A stretch of 46,754 bases of DNA. Origin: a virus. Made by a program: the position numbers and the translations under genes. The notes under the pieces were generated by a model. It was not told where the DNA came from and did no database searches. It worked only from the letters and a program-made list of their open reading frames with translations. The stretch is from positions 1 through 46,754 of IMG/VR virus record IMGVR_UViG_3300049856_000130, one strand, 5' to 3'. Numbering within the stretch: position 1 is the first letter of the stretch; every line of letters starts with the position of its first letter. Positions 37,798-45,518 of the stretch are shown piece by piece.

Positions 37798-37988
37798 AAG
37801 CTTACTTTGGTAACCACTTTTTTTTCGAGAACTCGCCCTTTAATGATCGTCGCGTCCTGGAAGTCCTGGGACTCCATTTGAAGGCGAAGTTCGCGCTTAG
37901 TCTTGGCATGTAGGATGCCGCCAGCAGTTACAGCTAGGAATCCAACATTAACTCTTTTCTTCGCGCCGGTAGTCTCAGCATCGCTCAT
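37794..37988 (-). CDS. small early protein, first gene of its operon
   Basis: This 64-residue protein begins MSDAETTGAKKRVNVGFLAV. It has a Gly-rich loop and a basic C-terminus (KGRVLEKKVVTKVSF). The ATG at 37988 has GAGGAG upstream. Codons for EKK contain G followed by eight A and then G, a slippery run. It overlaps the lipoprotein frame by four bases. The compact alternating pattern suggests a small beta barrel. The function is unknown. Confidence 0.6.
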   Translation of the reverse strand: MSDAETTGAKKRVNVGFLAVTAGGILHAKTKRELRLQMESQDFQDATIIKGRVLEKKVVTKVSF

Positions 37989-38075
37989 CTAATCGCTCCT
38001 CAAAATTGTGTTGTATGTCTCCCAAAAAGATGACGTAGGGGAGCCATAAAGTCAAACTTTTTCGTCGTTTTATTT

Positions 38076-38081
38076 ATTATA
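38076..38081 (-). promoter_or_regulatory. possible early promoter -10 (TATAAT)
   Basis: A perfect TATAAT on the minus strand lies about 88 bases upstream of the 64-residue gene at 37988. The best -35-like hexamer (TTGCTA) is 20 bases away, so the match is incomplete. It would drive the early operon from the non-coding region. Confidence 0.3.
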
Positions 38082-38159
38082 AAAGTTATGTTGGGAATTT
38101 ATAGCAACATAATTTTAATAGATATAAATTTTACCCACTTTTAAACAAAAAAACTTTAG

Positions 38160-38459
38160 ACTACAAATCGCCGACGACATTGATTTGATTGAGTTACTAC
38201 ACGTTTTTTTTCTTTGTAGTCGCGTTGTAGTCTCTAATTCCCCAATGATTTCATAGGCTAGTCCTATAATAACTACAAAACTACATATATTTATAAATAT
38301 ATATATAAGGCTCTCTTTTTTTTCCTCTCTCCATAAAAAAAAGCCACTCTATGAGTGGCGGCGGGAAAGTTGTAGTTTTGTAGTTTTTCGGAGATCTGCC
38401 TTTGAGATCATCAGCTTAATGCTGTAGTCGCCTCTGTAGTCGGTCCGTAGTCGTGTAGT
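38160..38459. other. iteron-rich candidate replication origin
   Basis: The 520-bp gap 37989-38508 has no credible gene. Within 38160-38459 there are eleven exact TGTAGT/ACTACA hexamers and one CGTAGT variant: forward at 38215, 38226, 38371, 38379, 38423, 38435, (38446), 38454, and reverse at 38160, 38196, 38272, 38280. Many continue as TGTAGTCG. AACTACAAAACTACA (38271-38285) and TGTAGTTTTGTAGTT (38371-38385) form a perfect inverted pair. Between them lies an AT-rich tract (about 38286-38310) that could unwind. Next to the primase-helicase gene this fits an iteron origin; regulatory use is an alternative. Confidence 0.65.
38335..38359 (-). terminator. intrinsic terminator after the replication operon
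   Basis: GCCACTC (38343-38349) and GAGTGGC (38353-38359) form a perfect seven-pair stem with loop TAT. On the minus strand eight T (38342-38335) follow directly. It lies downstream of the primase gene (stop at 38509) and inside the iteron region. It would end replication-operon transcripts within the presumed origin. Confidence 0.85.
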
Positions 38460-38508
38460 TCTTCAATGATATCAACACTTTGTATAAACATTTATCTGAT
38501 TACTTGCT

Positions 38509-40953
38509 TCATCCTAGAATCTGGGTCAACGGTATTCTAATAGCTCTGCTTGAAACTTCATTAAATTTTCTAGGAGTTATAAATTCCGCACCGAAACACC
38601 GTTTTAATGTCTGGCTCCAGTTTGTCCACCTGGTCGGTTTAAAAATCTTTGCCAGCTCTGCATGAGAATTAGCTACAACGATACCATCATAGTTCAAAAT
38701 AATGCCATAGCTTTTTAAGCTCCTGATAAGCCCCTCATCTGACATCCTATTAATTTCCATGATCGTTTTTTCCATGGCATCGCCCATGCTTGTCCTTAGA
38801 TGAAATCTGTACGTCAGAAGGTATGTTAAACATTCCTCTTCATCTGTTATTTTTGACTCTAATTTTTCATCGTTTAAATCCAATTCGGCTATCATATTCT
38901 TTGCTAAATCTGGCGTTATAATTTCGTCATGAGTAAGGCACCAATACCCGGCTAAAATCATCCCTACTTGCTGACCAAACCGCTGGCTTATCGTCGCCGC
39001 CAGCTCTTTAGCTATGATCCTCTGACACTCTCTTACATTGCGTACATTTATTATCATCCTTGAAAACAACCTCTCCCCATATTCTTCCGTTATGTCGCTT
39101 AAAATCCGTTGTAAATACTGCCACGATCCGGCGTCTGAATCATGCGGCGCGAGTTCACAAACTGAGAACCTATTTCTATCCGCATCGTTCGTCAAATTAA
39201 CTCTCACAGACGATACTAAAGCACTGAAAGCGAGCTGATACTCTACGCTTAAACCACTGTTTGAACCTTTTATAACTGCGCCTTGGGATTCACTCCAAGC
39301 CACTCTTAAAAGCTCCACAAGAGCATTTATACGATTCTTCGAGTACTCGTCTGTTGTCTCAAATTCATCAAAGATAACCGGCACTGAACTAGATCGAATC
39401 CGTTGCCTAATCCCTGCTTCTGTCGAACAACCATGGATATGAATCTTGCTTGCAGGATTGCCGAGACATGGAGCTATTAGATTCTCCATCACTGTACTCT
39501 TGCCGGTCCCACTTCCGCCGGTTAACCAGAAATGTGGATGAATAGGCAAGGCTCCAGCGATGCGAGCTATAGCGATCCATCCCGCGAGCAAGTAGGGACT
39601 CTTTCGGTCTCTCCACGCTAGAGCATCACAGGCATTAACGAGAAGCGTAGTTTCTTTAACATTTAATGGTTTTTCATGTATGGTTAGTCGGTTTCTAGTT
39701 TGGACATAGATTGAATGACTTTTGAAATCGGCCAGCGACACTTTTTTATCGTCAACTATAAGATCTCTGCCGGTATTAACGACAACTCGCCCGTGATCAT
39801 ACCAGACCCCACATCCTCTAATCCTTGAACTATCAAATGGCCCAATCTTCCGTGAAATCTGTATAAGATCATCCGTTGCAGCATTAAAGTCAGCGCCGCT
39901 TTTACCGGGATACTTTGCAAACCAATAATCATCAGGAGCTAAGGCATACAATTGGGGCTTGCTCCATGTCGTTACTTTTACGATATCTTTCGATGGAAGA
40001 TGAAAGAAGAAATAGGTTCCTTCCTCGTATCCCAATGGGAGGAATCCTGTAGCTGGATCTTGGGAGCTCGTGAGCTGACTCTTGACGGCATCAAGGCCCT
40101 CAATGATTTCCAGGTCATTAAAGTCCGTTGGTTTCCCTTCATCGCTGGTAAAGATCGGAAACACAACAGAGGATTGGGTGATCATGCCAGCTTGCTCGGC
40201 TTTGTCTCTCCCTGGATTCCCGATCTCATCAGGGTGAAAACGATCGTCATCACCACAAATTGTGATCACTACATCTGGCCACTTGGTTTTAATCGACTTG
40301 GCCACCTGGCCAAGATTATGCGCAGTGAAGGAAACCACCACCGTTTTACCCGTGGCCTTGTGAATAGAAACCCCGGTAGCAAATCCCTCGCACAAGTAGA
40401 TTTCGGAGTCGACTTCTCCGATTGTGTGAAAGCATCCATCGACTTTTGCGCCAGAACTAAATCTTTTTTTTCCATCGCCAAAAATATATTGAAGGCCCCA
40501 CAATTTCCCATCAGAGTCACGCAAAGGCACCTGTAGCGTATCCTGATAGATTTTGGTCCCATAGCATTTGTCGATCTTCTTGCGAAGCATGTAGGGTGTA
40601 GCCCCAGCTTCACCCGCGCTTTTCCATTGTTTTTCGGCCTTTGCCGCTGCTTCGTGTTGCTTGTGAAGCTTTTCTTGAGCGACTCGGAGCTTTGCTTGCT
40701 CGATTTGAGCTTTGCAAGCCTCCAGATCTACCTTGGACATTCCTGCGGGTTTATGGTCAAACTTTTCGCCAGTTTTCCAGTCGCCATATTGAGCTACAAC
40801 GTAGACTTTACCGTCTCTAATGCCATGGTTTTGGAATCCGATAAACCAAGCATTGTCGTTGCCATTGCGATTAAATCTGTGGATCTTTCCGTCAAGCTGA
40901 ATTGACGGCAAAGAGAAGCCATTGGACTCTAAAGCCCTTCTCAATTGTTCCAC
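38509..40953 (-). CDS. primase-helicase: Toprim primase fused to DUF927 ATPase
   Basis: This 814-residue protein combines a TraC/P4-alpha-like primase with a helicase. Residues 1-180 form the N-terminal module, and the coiled region 75-110 is charged. The Toprim part (about 183-290) has IYLCEGFATG (Glu189) and ITICGDDD (Asp235-237). Residues about 300-450 are the DUF927 N-part (DDYWFAKYPGKSGADF, RIRGCGVWYDHGR). Walker A is GGSGTGKST (479-487) and Walker B is VIFDEFE (526-532). It would synthesise primers and unwind DNA at the origin. It is the last gene of the replication operon and is followed by the iteron region and a terminator. Confidence 0.9.
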   Translation of the reverse strand: MEQLRRALESNGFSLPSIQLDGKIHRFNRNGNDNAWFIGFQNHGIRDGKVYVVAQYGDWKTGEKFDHKPAGMSKVDLEACKAQIEQAKLRVAQEKLHKQHEAAAKAEKQWKSAGEAGATPYMLRKKIDKCYGTKIYQDTLQVPLRDSDGKLWGLQYIFGDGKKRFSSGAKVDGCFHTIGEVDSEIYLCEGFATGVSIHKATGKTVVVSFTAHNLGQVAKSIKTKWPDVVITICGDDDRFHPDEIGNPGRDKAEQAGMITQSSVVFPIFTSDEGKPTDFNDLEIIEGLDAVKSQLTSSQDPATGFLPLGYEEGTYFFFHLPSKDIVKVTTWSKPQLYALAPDDYWFAKYPGKSGADFNAATDDLIQISRKIGPFDSSRIRGCGVWYDHGRVVVNTGRDLIVDDKKVSLADFKSHSIYVQTRNRLTIHEKPLNVKETTLLVNACDALAWRDRKSPYLLAGWIAIARIAGALPIHPHFWLTGGSGTGKSTVMENLIAPCLGNPASKIHIHGCSTEAGIRQRIRSSSVPVIFDEFETTDEYSKNRINALVELLRVAWSESQGAVIKGSNSGLSVEYQLAFSALVSSVRVNLTNDADRNRFSVCELAPHDSDAGSWQYLQRILSDITEEYGERLFSRMIINVRNVRECQRIIAKELAATISQRFGQQVGMILAGYWCLTHDEIITPDLAKNMIAELDLNDEKLESKITDEEECLTYLLTYRFHLRTSMGDAMEKTIMEINRMSDEGLIRSLKSYGIILNYDGIVVANSHAELAKIFKPTRWTNWSQTLKRCFGAEFITPRKFNEVSSRAIRIPLTQILG

Positions 40954-40964
40954 TTTTAATACCC

Positions 40965-41300
40965 TTATTTTAAATGACGATTGTGTTCTAGCGAGAGTAA
41001 AGCATCAGCAACAGATCGAGCAACAAAATAGATTCCACCCTTGCTTAAAATCATCTGCTCAAAGCATTTTTGTTGCTCAGATTGCACCGCTTTTCCTGTC
41101 TTAACTTCCACTTCTAATCTGCGCCCATCGATCATCAAACCAGTTATATCTGCACACCCGATTAAACCATATCGAATCAGCTTCTCTTCGCGATACGCCG
41201 CGCCCGTTGGCTGACTCCAGACCCTGCAAATTTTGGTGTTATTTAACGCCAAAATTATCTGGTTCTGTAGCGTGTCGTGGTTCAAACTTCGATTTGACAT
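40965..41300 (-). CDS. VRR-NUC domain nuclease
   Basis: This 111-residue protein begins MSNRSLNHDTLQNQIILALNN. It has RLEVEVKTGKAVQSEQQKCFEQMILSK, the E-x-K-(x)10-Q pattern of the PD-(D/E)XK VRR-NUC fold, with GCADITGLMIDG supplying the upstream Asp. It ends with a short helix pair. VRR-NUC proteins are structure-specific nucleases of phage and repair systems. The gene overlaps the helicase gene by 62 bases; an earlier start at 41345 would overlap more. It probably processes Holliday junctions or flaps. Confidence 0.85.
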   Translation of the reverse strand: MSNRSLNHDTLQNQIILALNNTKICRVWSQPTGAAYREEKLIRYGLIGCADITGLMIDGRRLEVEVKTGKAVQSEQQKCFEQMILSKGGIYFVARSVADALLSLEHNRHLK

Positions 41301-42693
41301 ACAACCATTCTTGCTTCGCGACTTTTGGCCCGTATCGTCCTTCAATTTGATGAAAGACCCACCCGGGTTTATATCTTCTGCTTATTGCTCTCGAAATCAA
41401 TTTATCTATATCTGTTTTTACCTTGTTCACATTAAATTGATCAATGCTTTTTATTTCTTCAAGTTCAATTGACTTGTCCACAGACTTTGCTAATTCTCTA
41501 TTTTGTTTTTCGATTTCTTTTCCACATTCTGGGCAAGAATCTAATTTTTGAAACGTGAAATAACAAAATCGACAAGTCAGAAAGCTATCAGAAGTTTGCT
41601 GTTTTGAAGTCTTCCCATGTCCCTCTAGGATGCACTCTTTATCATCTTCGACAAAGCCATGTCTAAGCACGTTGCCGACATGATCCAAAACCAAGAAATT
41701 TTCTTTTCCTGGGTAGGGTCTTGTGGCGCGTCCGAGCTGCTGAATGTGAAGGTTGTAACTTAGTGTTGGCCTCGCAATAATCACGGTTCTCAAGCATGGA
41801 ATATCTACGCCGGTACAGAAGATTCCAACATTCACAACCACTTTTATAGCGCCATTCTCAAGGCACTTCTTGGCCCAATCTCGCTCGCCAGAAGTCGAAT
41901 TGGCATCGACGTGCAGCGCCGCGACTCCCTTATCAGCAAACTCATTCATGATCGCTTGGCTGTGTTTTATATTAATCGCAAAAACAATGGTTGGTAAATT
42001 GTAAGAGTGTTTTTTCCAGGTAGCAAAAAGATCGCCACAAATGTCGGCTCGATCAACTTCCTTCCACAATTGGTGGCTGTTAAAGTCTCCGGTTTTCTTA
42101 TCGACATCGACATTTTTCAAATTGATTTTGCTTGGTATAGAATAATATTTCCCACCGACAAGGTAACCGTCTTTGATGAGATCTTTAATCCCAATTGGGA
42201 AAACCACGGCGTCAGCGATATGCTTGAGACCATGCTTGACGAAAGGAGTGGCAGAAACGGGAAGAAAGTAAGAATCAGGATAGCTTTCGACAACGGTTTT
42301 AAAGCTTTCGGAGACTGCTAAATGCGCTTCGTCAATTACGATTAAATCAGCGTGAGGTCTCAAGCCCCTCGATCTTAAGGTGTCGATAGAGCAAATCTGG
42401 ATGTTTTCATGAGGTCGATTGTTCCAATGGCCGGACATGATAACGCCGTGGTCGATACCCTCATCAAATAACCGTTTTGAAGCTTGCTCTACAAGCTCCT
42501 TGCCGCGCACGATCATCATTGCTTTCTTGCCCTTTTCCTTCACGCCCTGCATGATCCTTGTGAAGCAAAGGGTCTTACCGGCCCCGGTAGCTAGATAGAG
42601 CAATACCTTTTTAGTTCCACCTGCATAATGGTTTCTGATTTCTTCTAAAGCTTTTTCCTGATAAGGACGTAAAACTTTCTTAATCATCGTCAT
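41239..42693 (-). CDS. SF2 DEAD/DEAH-box helicase with C-terminal zinc ribbon
   Basis: This 484-residue protein begins MTMIKKVLRPYQEKALEEI. It shows the SF2 motifs in order: RPYQ, LATGAGKT (Walker A), VIDEAH (DEAH), PVSATP, VFAINIKHSQA, VVNVGIFCTGVDIP and QQLGRATRPY. A zinc ribbon follows (CRFCYFTF, SCPECGKEI), then a Lys-rich tail. It is a UvrB/SSL2-type DNA translocase typical of phage replication and recombination. The ATG at 42693 follows GGGAG by nine bases; a start at 42741 would overlap the small upstream gene. Confidence 0.92.
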   Translation of the reverse strand: MTMIKKVLRPYQEKALEEIRNHYAGGTKKVLLYLATGAGKTLCFTRIMQGVKEKGKKAMMIVRGKELVEQASKRLFDEGIDHGVIMSGHWNNRPHENIQICSIDTLRSRGLRPHADLIVIDEAHLAVSESFKTVVESYPDSYFLPVSATPFVKHGLKHIADAVVFPIGIKDLIKDGYLVGGKYYSIPSKINLKNVDVDKKTGDFNSHQLWKEVDRADICGDLFATWKKHSYNLPTIVFAINIKHSQAIMNEFADKGVAALHVDANSTSGERDWAKKCLENGAIKVVVNVGIFCTGVDIPCLRTVIIARPTLSYNLHIQQLGRATRPYPGKENFLVLDHVGNVLRHGFVEDDKECILEGHGKTSKQQTSDSFLTCRFCYFTFQKLDSCPECGKEIEKQNRELAKSVDKSIELEEIKSIDQFNVNKVKTDIDKLISRAISRRYKPGWVFHQIEGRYGPKVAKQEWLYVKSKFEPRHATEPDNFGVK

Positions 42694-42826
42694 AGACAAA
42701 TTCTCCCGAATGACAGTTGATAAATCCGTGGATTTCACCATCCCAATAGACTGTTATTTTTTTTGTATTTATATCGGCGTCGAGTGGCAGGTCTGATAAT
42801 AGCTCTATTAAATCTTGTACTTTCAC
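42680..42826 (-). CDS. small acidic protein upstream of helicase
   Basis: This 48-residue frame starts with GTG at 42826 after a strong AAGGAG. It begins MKVQDLIELLSDLPLDAD and continues with beta-like ITVYWDGEIHGFINC and an Asp-rich end (YDDD). It overlaps the helicase start by 14 bases. The helix, acidic loop and strand pattern is common in small phage proteins. The function is unknown. Confidence 0.6.
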   Translation of the reverse strand: MKVQDLIELLSDLPLDADINTKKITVYWDGEIHGFINCHSGEFVYDDD

Positions 42827-42838
42827 AATAAACTCCTT

Positions 42839-42874
42839 TAAAACCGTGTTAAATATAAATCTAACACGGTTTTA
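42839..42874. terminator. 13-bp perfect inverted repeat in the replication operon
   Basis: TAAAACCGTGTTA (42839-42851) and TAACACGGTTTTA (42862-42874) pair perfectly around a ten-base loop. It lies after the SSB-like gene and directly before the AAGGAG of the next small gene. The A4 and T4 ends make a bidirectional terminator or attenuator possible. An operator or RNA-stability hairpin is an alternative. Confidence 0.6.
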
Positions 42875-42888
42875 TCAGGAATTAAAAA

Positions 42889-43389
42889 CTAGAACGGAAT
42901 TTCTGGGCTTGGCTTGAATGATTCTGGTTTTTTCTGTGGAGGCCTTGCCGCCGAGATCCCATGAGGTTGCAATGCCATAAGCTCCGCTTCGAGTCCCATG
43001 CCATCGATGCGCTGAATGACTTCAGCTCTTGATAGCAAGTTGCTTAAGCCATTCTCTCCGATCCAAGATATCTTGGGATAAGTCTTTCCTTCCTGGTCTT
43101 TTTCAAGGATGACGCCGACATAATAATCTTTCGATATATCGATAGCATTTCCTTTGGGACCATCGGCGAAAATACTTAGATCGGTTCCACGAAATCCAAG
43201 TCCAATGATCGCTTTTAGCGTGATATCCTTGGCTCCACCGTTGAGACTTCCGGCCCAATAAAGATTGTGCGAAACGGCCTCTTCATCCAAGACATCCATC
43301 TGAATTATAAGCCTAATGCCGTTGTCTTTCTTCTGGCCTCTGATTCCATAATTAACAATCTTTCCGTAATATTTTCCTGGCGCGATCAT
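42889..43389 (-). CDS. SSB-like (DUF669-type) single-strand DNA-binding protein
   Basis: This 166-residue protein begins MIAPGKYYGKIVNYGIRGQKK. The first 110 residues have an OB-like strand pattern (GIRLIIQMDVLDEE, YYVGVILEKDQEGKTYPKISWI). The C-terminus is disordered (ARPPQKKPESFKPSPEIPF). The final EIPF resembles the acidic-IPF tip by which bacterial SSBs recruit repair and replication proteins. It is adjacent to the Sak4 gene, as in other phage recombination operons. It would protect ssDNA made during replication or by the YqaJ exonuclease. Confidence 0.72.
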   Translation of the reverse strand: MIAPGKYYGKIVNYGIRGQKKDNGIRLIIQMDVLDEEAVSHNLYWAGSLNGGAKDITLKAIIGLGFRGTDLSIFADGPKGNAIDISKDYYVGVILEKDQEGKTYPKISWIGENGLSNLLSRAEVIQRIDGMGLEAELMALQPHGISAARPPQKKPESFKPSPEIPF

Positions 43390-43568
43390 TCTTTTGTCTC
43401 CGCTGTAATTGTTGATATGAGAGCATAAATGTTAGCTAGGTGTTCGAACACTACTTTTTCAAAAATATCAGTTCTATTCTTTTCTACATATTTTCTTTTG
43501 GCAAAATTAGCTGATATGTCTTTGTAAAAAGTGTCATAAATCTTTTCATATGAAGAAGGATCAGACAT
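43386..43568 (-). CDS. small helical protein in recombination operon
   Basis: This 60-residue protein begins MSDPSSYEKIYDTFYKDISAN and is helical and charged (FAKRKYVEKNRTDIFEKVV). It overlaps Sak4 by eight bases and the SSB-like gene by four, so all three are translationally coupled. It may be a small partner of Sak4 or SSB. No family is recognised. Confidence 0.6.
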   Translation of the reverse strand: MSDPSSYEKIYDTFYKDISANFAKRKYVEKNRTDIFEKVVFEHLANIYALISTITAETKE

Positions 43569-44463
43569 TGATATTTAACCTTATTTTTAGCCTGTTTTCG
43601 ATCTTAATAAGCTGATCTACATTGTTATTAGCCTTGGCTATTGTCTGCGTTACCAGTTCTCTTAGCCCTTCTTCAGTTTCATTGACTTGAAGCATGTCGT
43701 AGATCCTATCTATAATGACTTCTGGCTTTTCGACATCGGGGACATTCGCTGCCGAGGCATAATCTTCCCACCCAAGATTTAAAAGCAATGGTAGGCCCAT
43801 TCGGTTTTTGGCGTCCCAACCTGGCCTTCTCTCGGTGTACATGACCCTAACGCCATCGCCTACTACGTTACTCCCATCCTTTTTAGTAAAGATCTGGAAA
43901 TTGGCAAACAATACAGCGTCAACCCACTCCCTAAAGATTGGTGAAGATTTTTTGTAAAGCTTCAGCTCGTAACGATCATATGGACTAGCTGTCAAAGGAT
44001 CGTTAAAAGTTACAACCGTACTATGTGCTATCAAAATGATATTCATTTTGCGTTCATTGCGTAGCTTGTCCACCGCACCGATGAAAGCCTTCCATCGCTC
44101 TACAAGCTCAACGTAGCCTTTTCCATACCCCCCCGCTGCTAGCTCTATAGACTTCACGCCGTAGTCTTTGCAAATCTGTTGATAAAGCAATGGCTCTAAC
44201 CAGTCTAAGCTATCTACTGCAAGGGTCTTGTAGTCGTGTGGATCTTTCCTAAGTTCTTCCAGATCGGCAAGCACATCATTAAATGTATCAGGCACTGGGA
44301 GCCGAGATACATCTAGATGATTGGTGCCGCTCTCAGGACCTAGAAAAATTGTATCTGGAGCGTTGGCGGCAAAGGTGCTTTTCCCTACGCCATCAGGCCC
44401 ATAGATAAGCACTAAATGTGGTTTTGGTATCTTGCCTTTAGTTACTTGCGCTAGTCGACTCAT
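43561..44463 (-). CDS. Sak4/RecA-like AAA ATPase (single-strand annealing recombinase)
   Basis: This 300-residue protein begins MSRLAQVTKGKIPKPH. It has LVLIYGPDGVGKSTFA (Walker A), TLAVDSLDWLEPLL (Walker B region), NIILIAHSTVV and ERRPGWDAKNRMGLP. These are hallmarks of the Sak4 branch of RecA-like phage proteins. Sak4 acts with SSB to anneal complementary single strands. It follows the HTH gene with an ATGA overlap. The YqaJ exonuclease on the other strand would supply the single strands. Confidence 0.85.
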   Translation of the reverse strand: MSRLAQVTKGKIPKPHLVLIYGPDGVGKSTFAANAPDTIFLGPESGTNHLDVSRLPVPDTFNDVLADLEELRKDPHDYKTLAVDSLDWLEPLLYQQICKDYGVKSIELAAGGYGKGYVELVERWKAFIGAVDKLRNERKMNIILIAHSTVVTFNDPLTASPYDRYELKLYKKSSPIFREWVDAVLFANFQIFTKKDGSNVVGDGVRVMYTERRPGWDAKNRMGLPLLLNLGWEDYASAANVPDVEKPEVIIDRIYDMLQVNETEEGLRELVTQTIAKANNNVDQLIKIENRLKIRLNINV

Positions 44464-44630
44464 TTTGTACCCTTTAAAATTGCTTTAACCCGGTTAATCT
44501 GAAAAGAAGGTATGCTTTTCCTGCGAATCCATTGCCTGATCGTTTCGCTGGATTTGTAACCCAAAAGCGTAGCCATCTCGCTAGGACCATGCTCTTTGAT
44601 CCAAGCATCTAGTTGCTTAATAATATCCAT
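44460..44630 (-). CDS. small HTH regulator (Cro/C1-like)
   Basis: This 56-residue protein begins MDIIKQLDAWIKEHG. The segment EMATLLGYKSSETIRQWIRRK is a clear helix-turn-helix, with IPSFQINRVKAILKG as the following helix. It is the first gene of the replication operon and faces plus-strand genes across a 98-base gap. The gap contains three 11-bp-spaced ATTGT repeats that could be its operators. It could be a Cro-like switch for early genes. It has no oligomerisation domain. Confidence 0.8.
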   Translation of the reverse strand: MDIIKQLDAWIKEHGPSEMATLLGYKSSETIRQWIRRKSIPSFQINRVKAILKGTK

Positions 44631-44646
44631 TTTTTTATCTCCAAAA

Positions 44647-44673
44647 ATTGTTCTGCAATTGTTGTGACATTGT
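44647..44673. promoter_or_regulatory. three 11-bp-spaced ATTGT repeats: candidate operators
   Basis: ATTGT occurs at 44647, 44658 and 44669, spaced exactly 11 bases, so all face the same side of the helix. Each is part of a longer similar unit (ATTGTTcTGC, ATTGTTgTGA, ATTGTaCAA). They sit between the HTH gene (start 44630) and the plus-strand Lar-type gene (44729). An autoregulatory operator array is the simplest reading. Confidence 0.5.
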
Positions 44674-44728
44674 ACAAAATCTTTGGCAAGATATTTTTAT
44701 CAAAAAAGATTATTTTTTAAGGATGGTT

Positions 44729-44962
44729 ATGTTGAAAAAATTATTTAGATTTTTAACAAAAAAAGTTTTAGCTGAAAATATTAGGATCTGCCCATTTTGT
44801 TCTGGAGACGTTTTGGCCGTTCGCCAATCCCGAGAAGGATTTTATTTAACTTGTGAAAATTGTTTTGCAAGATCGAGAGAAGCAGCTACTATCAGCCTTG
44901 CAATCAACCAATGGAACATAGTTGTATATGAACAAAAACGAATGGCATCAGTGGAGAGCTAA
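44729..44962 (+). CDS. Lar-family restriction-alleviation-like zinc-ribbon protein
   Basis: This 77-residue protein begins MLKKLFRFLTKKVLAEN. It has ICPFCSGDVLAVRQSREGFYLTC, then ENCFARSREA and SLAINQWN. This matches Lar/RalR-type proteins: CPFC, a strand, C-x-x-C-x-A, A-I-x-x-WN. Such proteins bind type I restriction enzymes and modulate their methylation or cleavage, protecting phage DNA. The ATG at 44729 follows AAGGA by five bases; an ATG six bases earlier abuts it. It overlaps the next gene by 35 bases. It implies a host with restriction systems. Confidence 0.78.
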   Translation: MLKKLFRFLTKKVLAENIRICPFCSGDVLAVRQSREGFYLTCENCFARSREAATISLAINQWNIVVYEQKRMASVES

Positions 44963-45518
44963 GGGACTTGGTGCATCAGATGCACCGATCATCTTAGGCC
45001 TCAGCCCATGGAAAGATCGAATCACTTTATACAAAGAAAAAATTGGTGAAATAAAAAAAGATTATACAAGCAATTGGGCAATCGATCGGGGTAATAGACT
45101 GGAGCCGATCGCTAGAGCTCATTATGAATTGATGGTTCTCTACGATTGCCCTCCTCAAATGGTAGAACATGGTGAATTTCCCTGGCTGAGAGCTTCCCTC
45201 GACGGATACAACCCCGTCGAGAGTGTCGTACTAGAAATCAAATGCCCTGGCAAAGCTGACCATCAAAAAGCGATAGACTATAAAGTACCAAAAAAATACT
45301 ATGCTCAATTGCAACACCAGCTCCTAGTTACTAGAGCCAAGCGTTGTGATTATTTTTCTTTCGATGGTTCTACTGGCGTCATCGTCGAAGTCTTTCCCGA
45401 TCCTGCTTTTATGCTTCGGTTATTTTGCGAGTTAAGAGATTTCTGGGAATGTATCGAAAACAGAAAAGAGCCATCAAAAACAATTAATGAATTAGTTTTA
45501 CCAGGAATTGTTGAATGA
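44928..45518 (+). CDS. YqaJ-type exonuclease (lambda exonuclease-like)
   Basis: This 196-residue protein begins MNKNEWHQWRAKGLGASDAP. It has the YqaJ/lambda-exonuclease motifs: RAKGLGASDAPIILGLSPW, RGNRLEPIARAHYE, WLRASLDGY, VVLEIKCPGKADH (Glu-Ile-Lys catalytic core) and YYAQLQHQLLVT. It would resect double-stranded ends 5'->3' to make 3' single strands for Sak4 and the SSB-like protein. It is on the plus strand opposite the other recombination genes. The start ATG lies inside the Lar-type gene. Confidence 0.92.
   Translation: MNKNEWHQWRAKGLGASDAPIILGLSPWKDRITLYKEKIGEIKKDYTSNWAIDRGNRLEPIARAHYELMVLYDCPPQMVEHGEFPWLRASLDGYNPVESVVLEIKCPGKADHQKAIDYKVPKKYYAQLQHQLLVTRAKRCDYFSFDGSTGVIVEVFPDPAFMLRLFCELRDFWECIENRKEPSKTINELVLPGIVE

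Noticed and set aside
38160-38459. CRISPR array
   Set aside because: Repeats are hexamers in both orientations with uneven short spacing, not long direct repeats with spacers, and no cas genes are present.
39952-40536. 194-residue plus-strand frame inside the primase gene
   Set aside because: Opposite strand of the conserved Toprim region with no recognisable domain.
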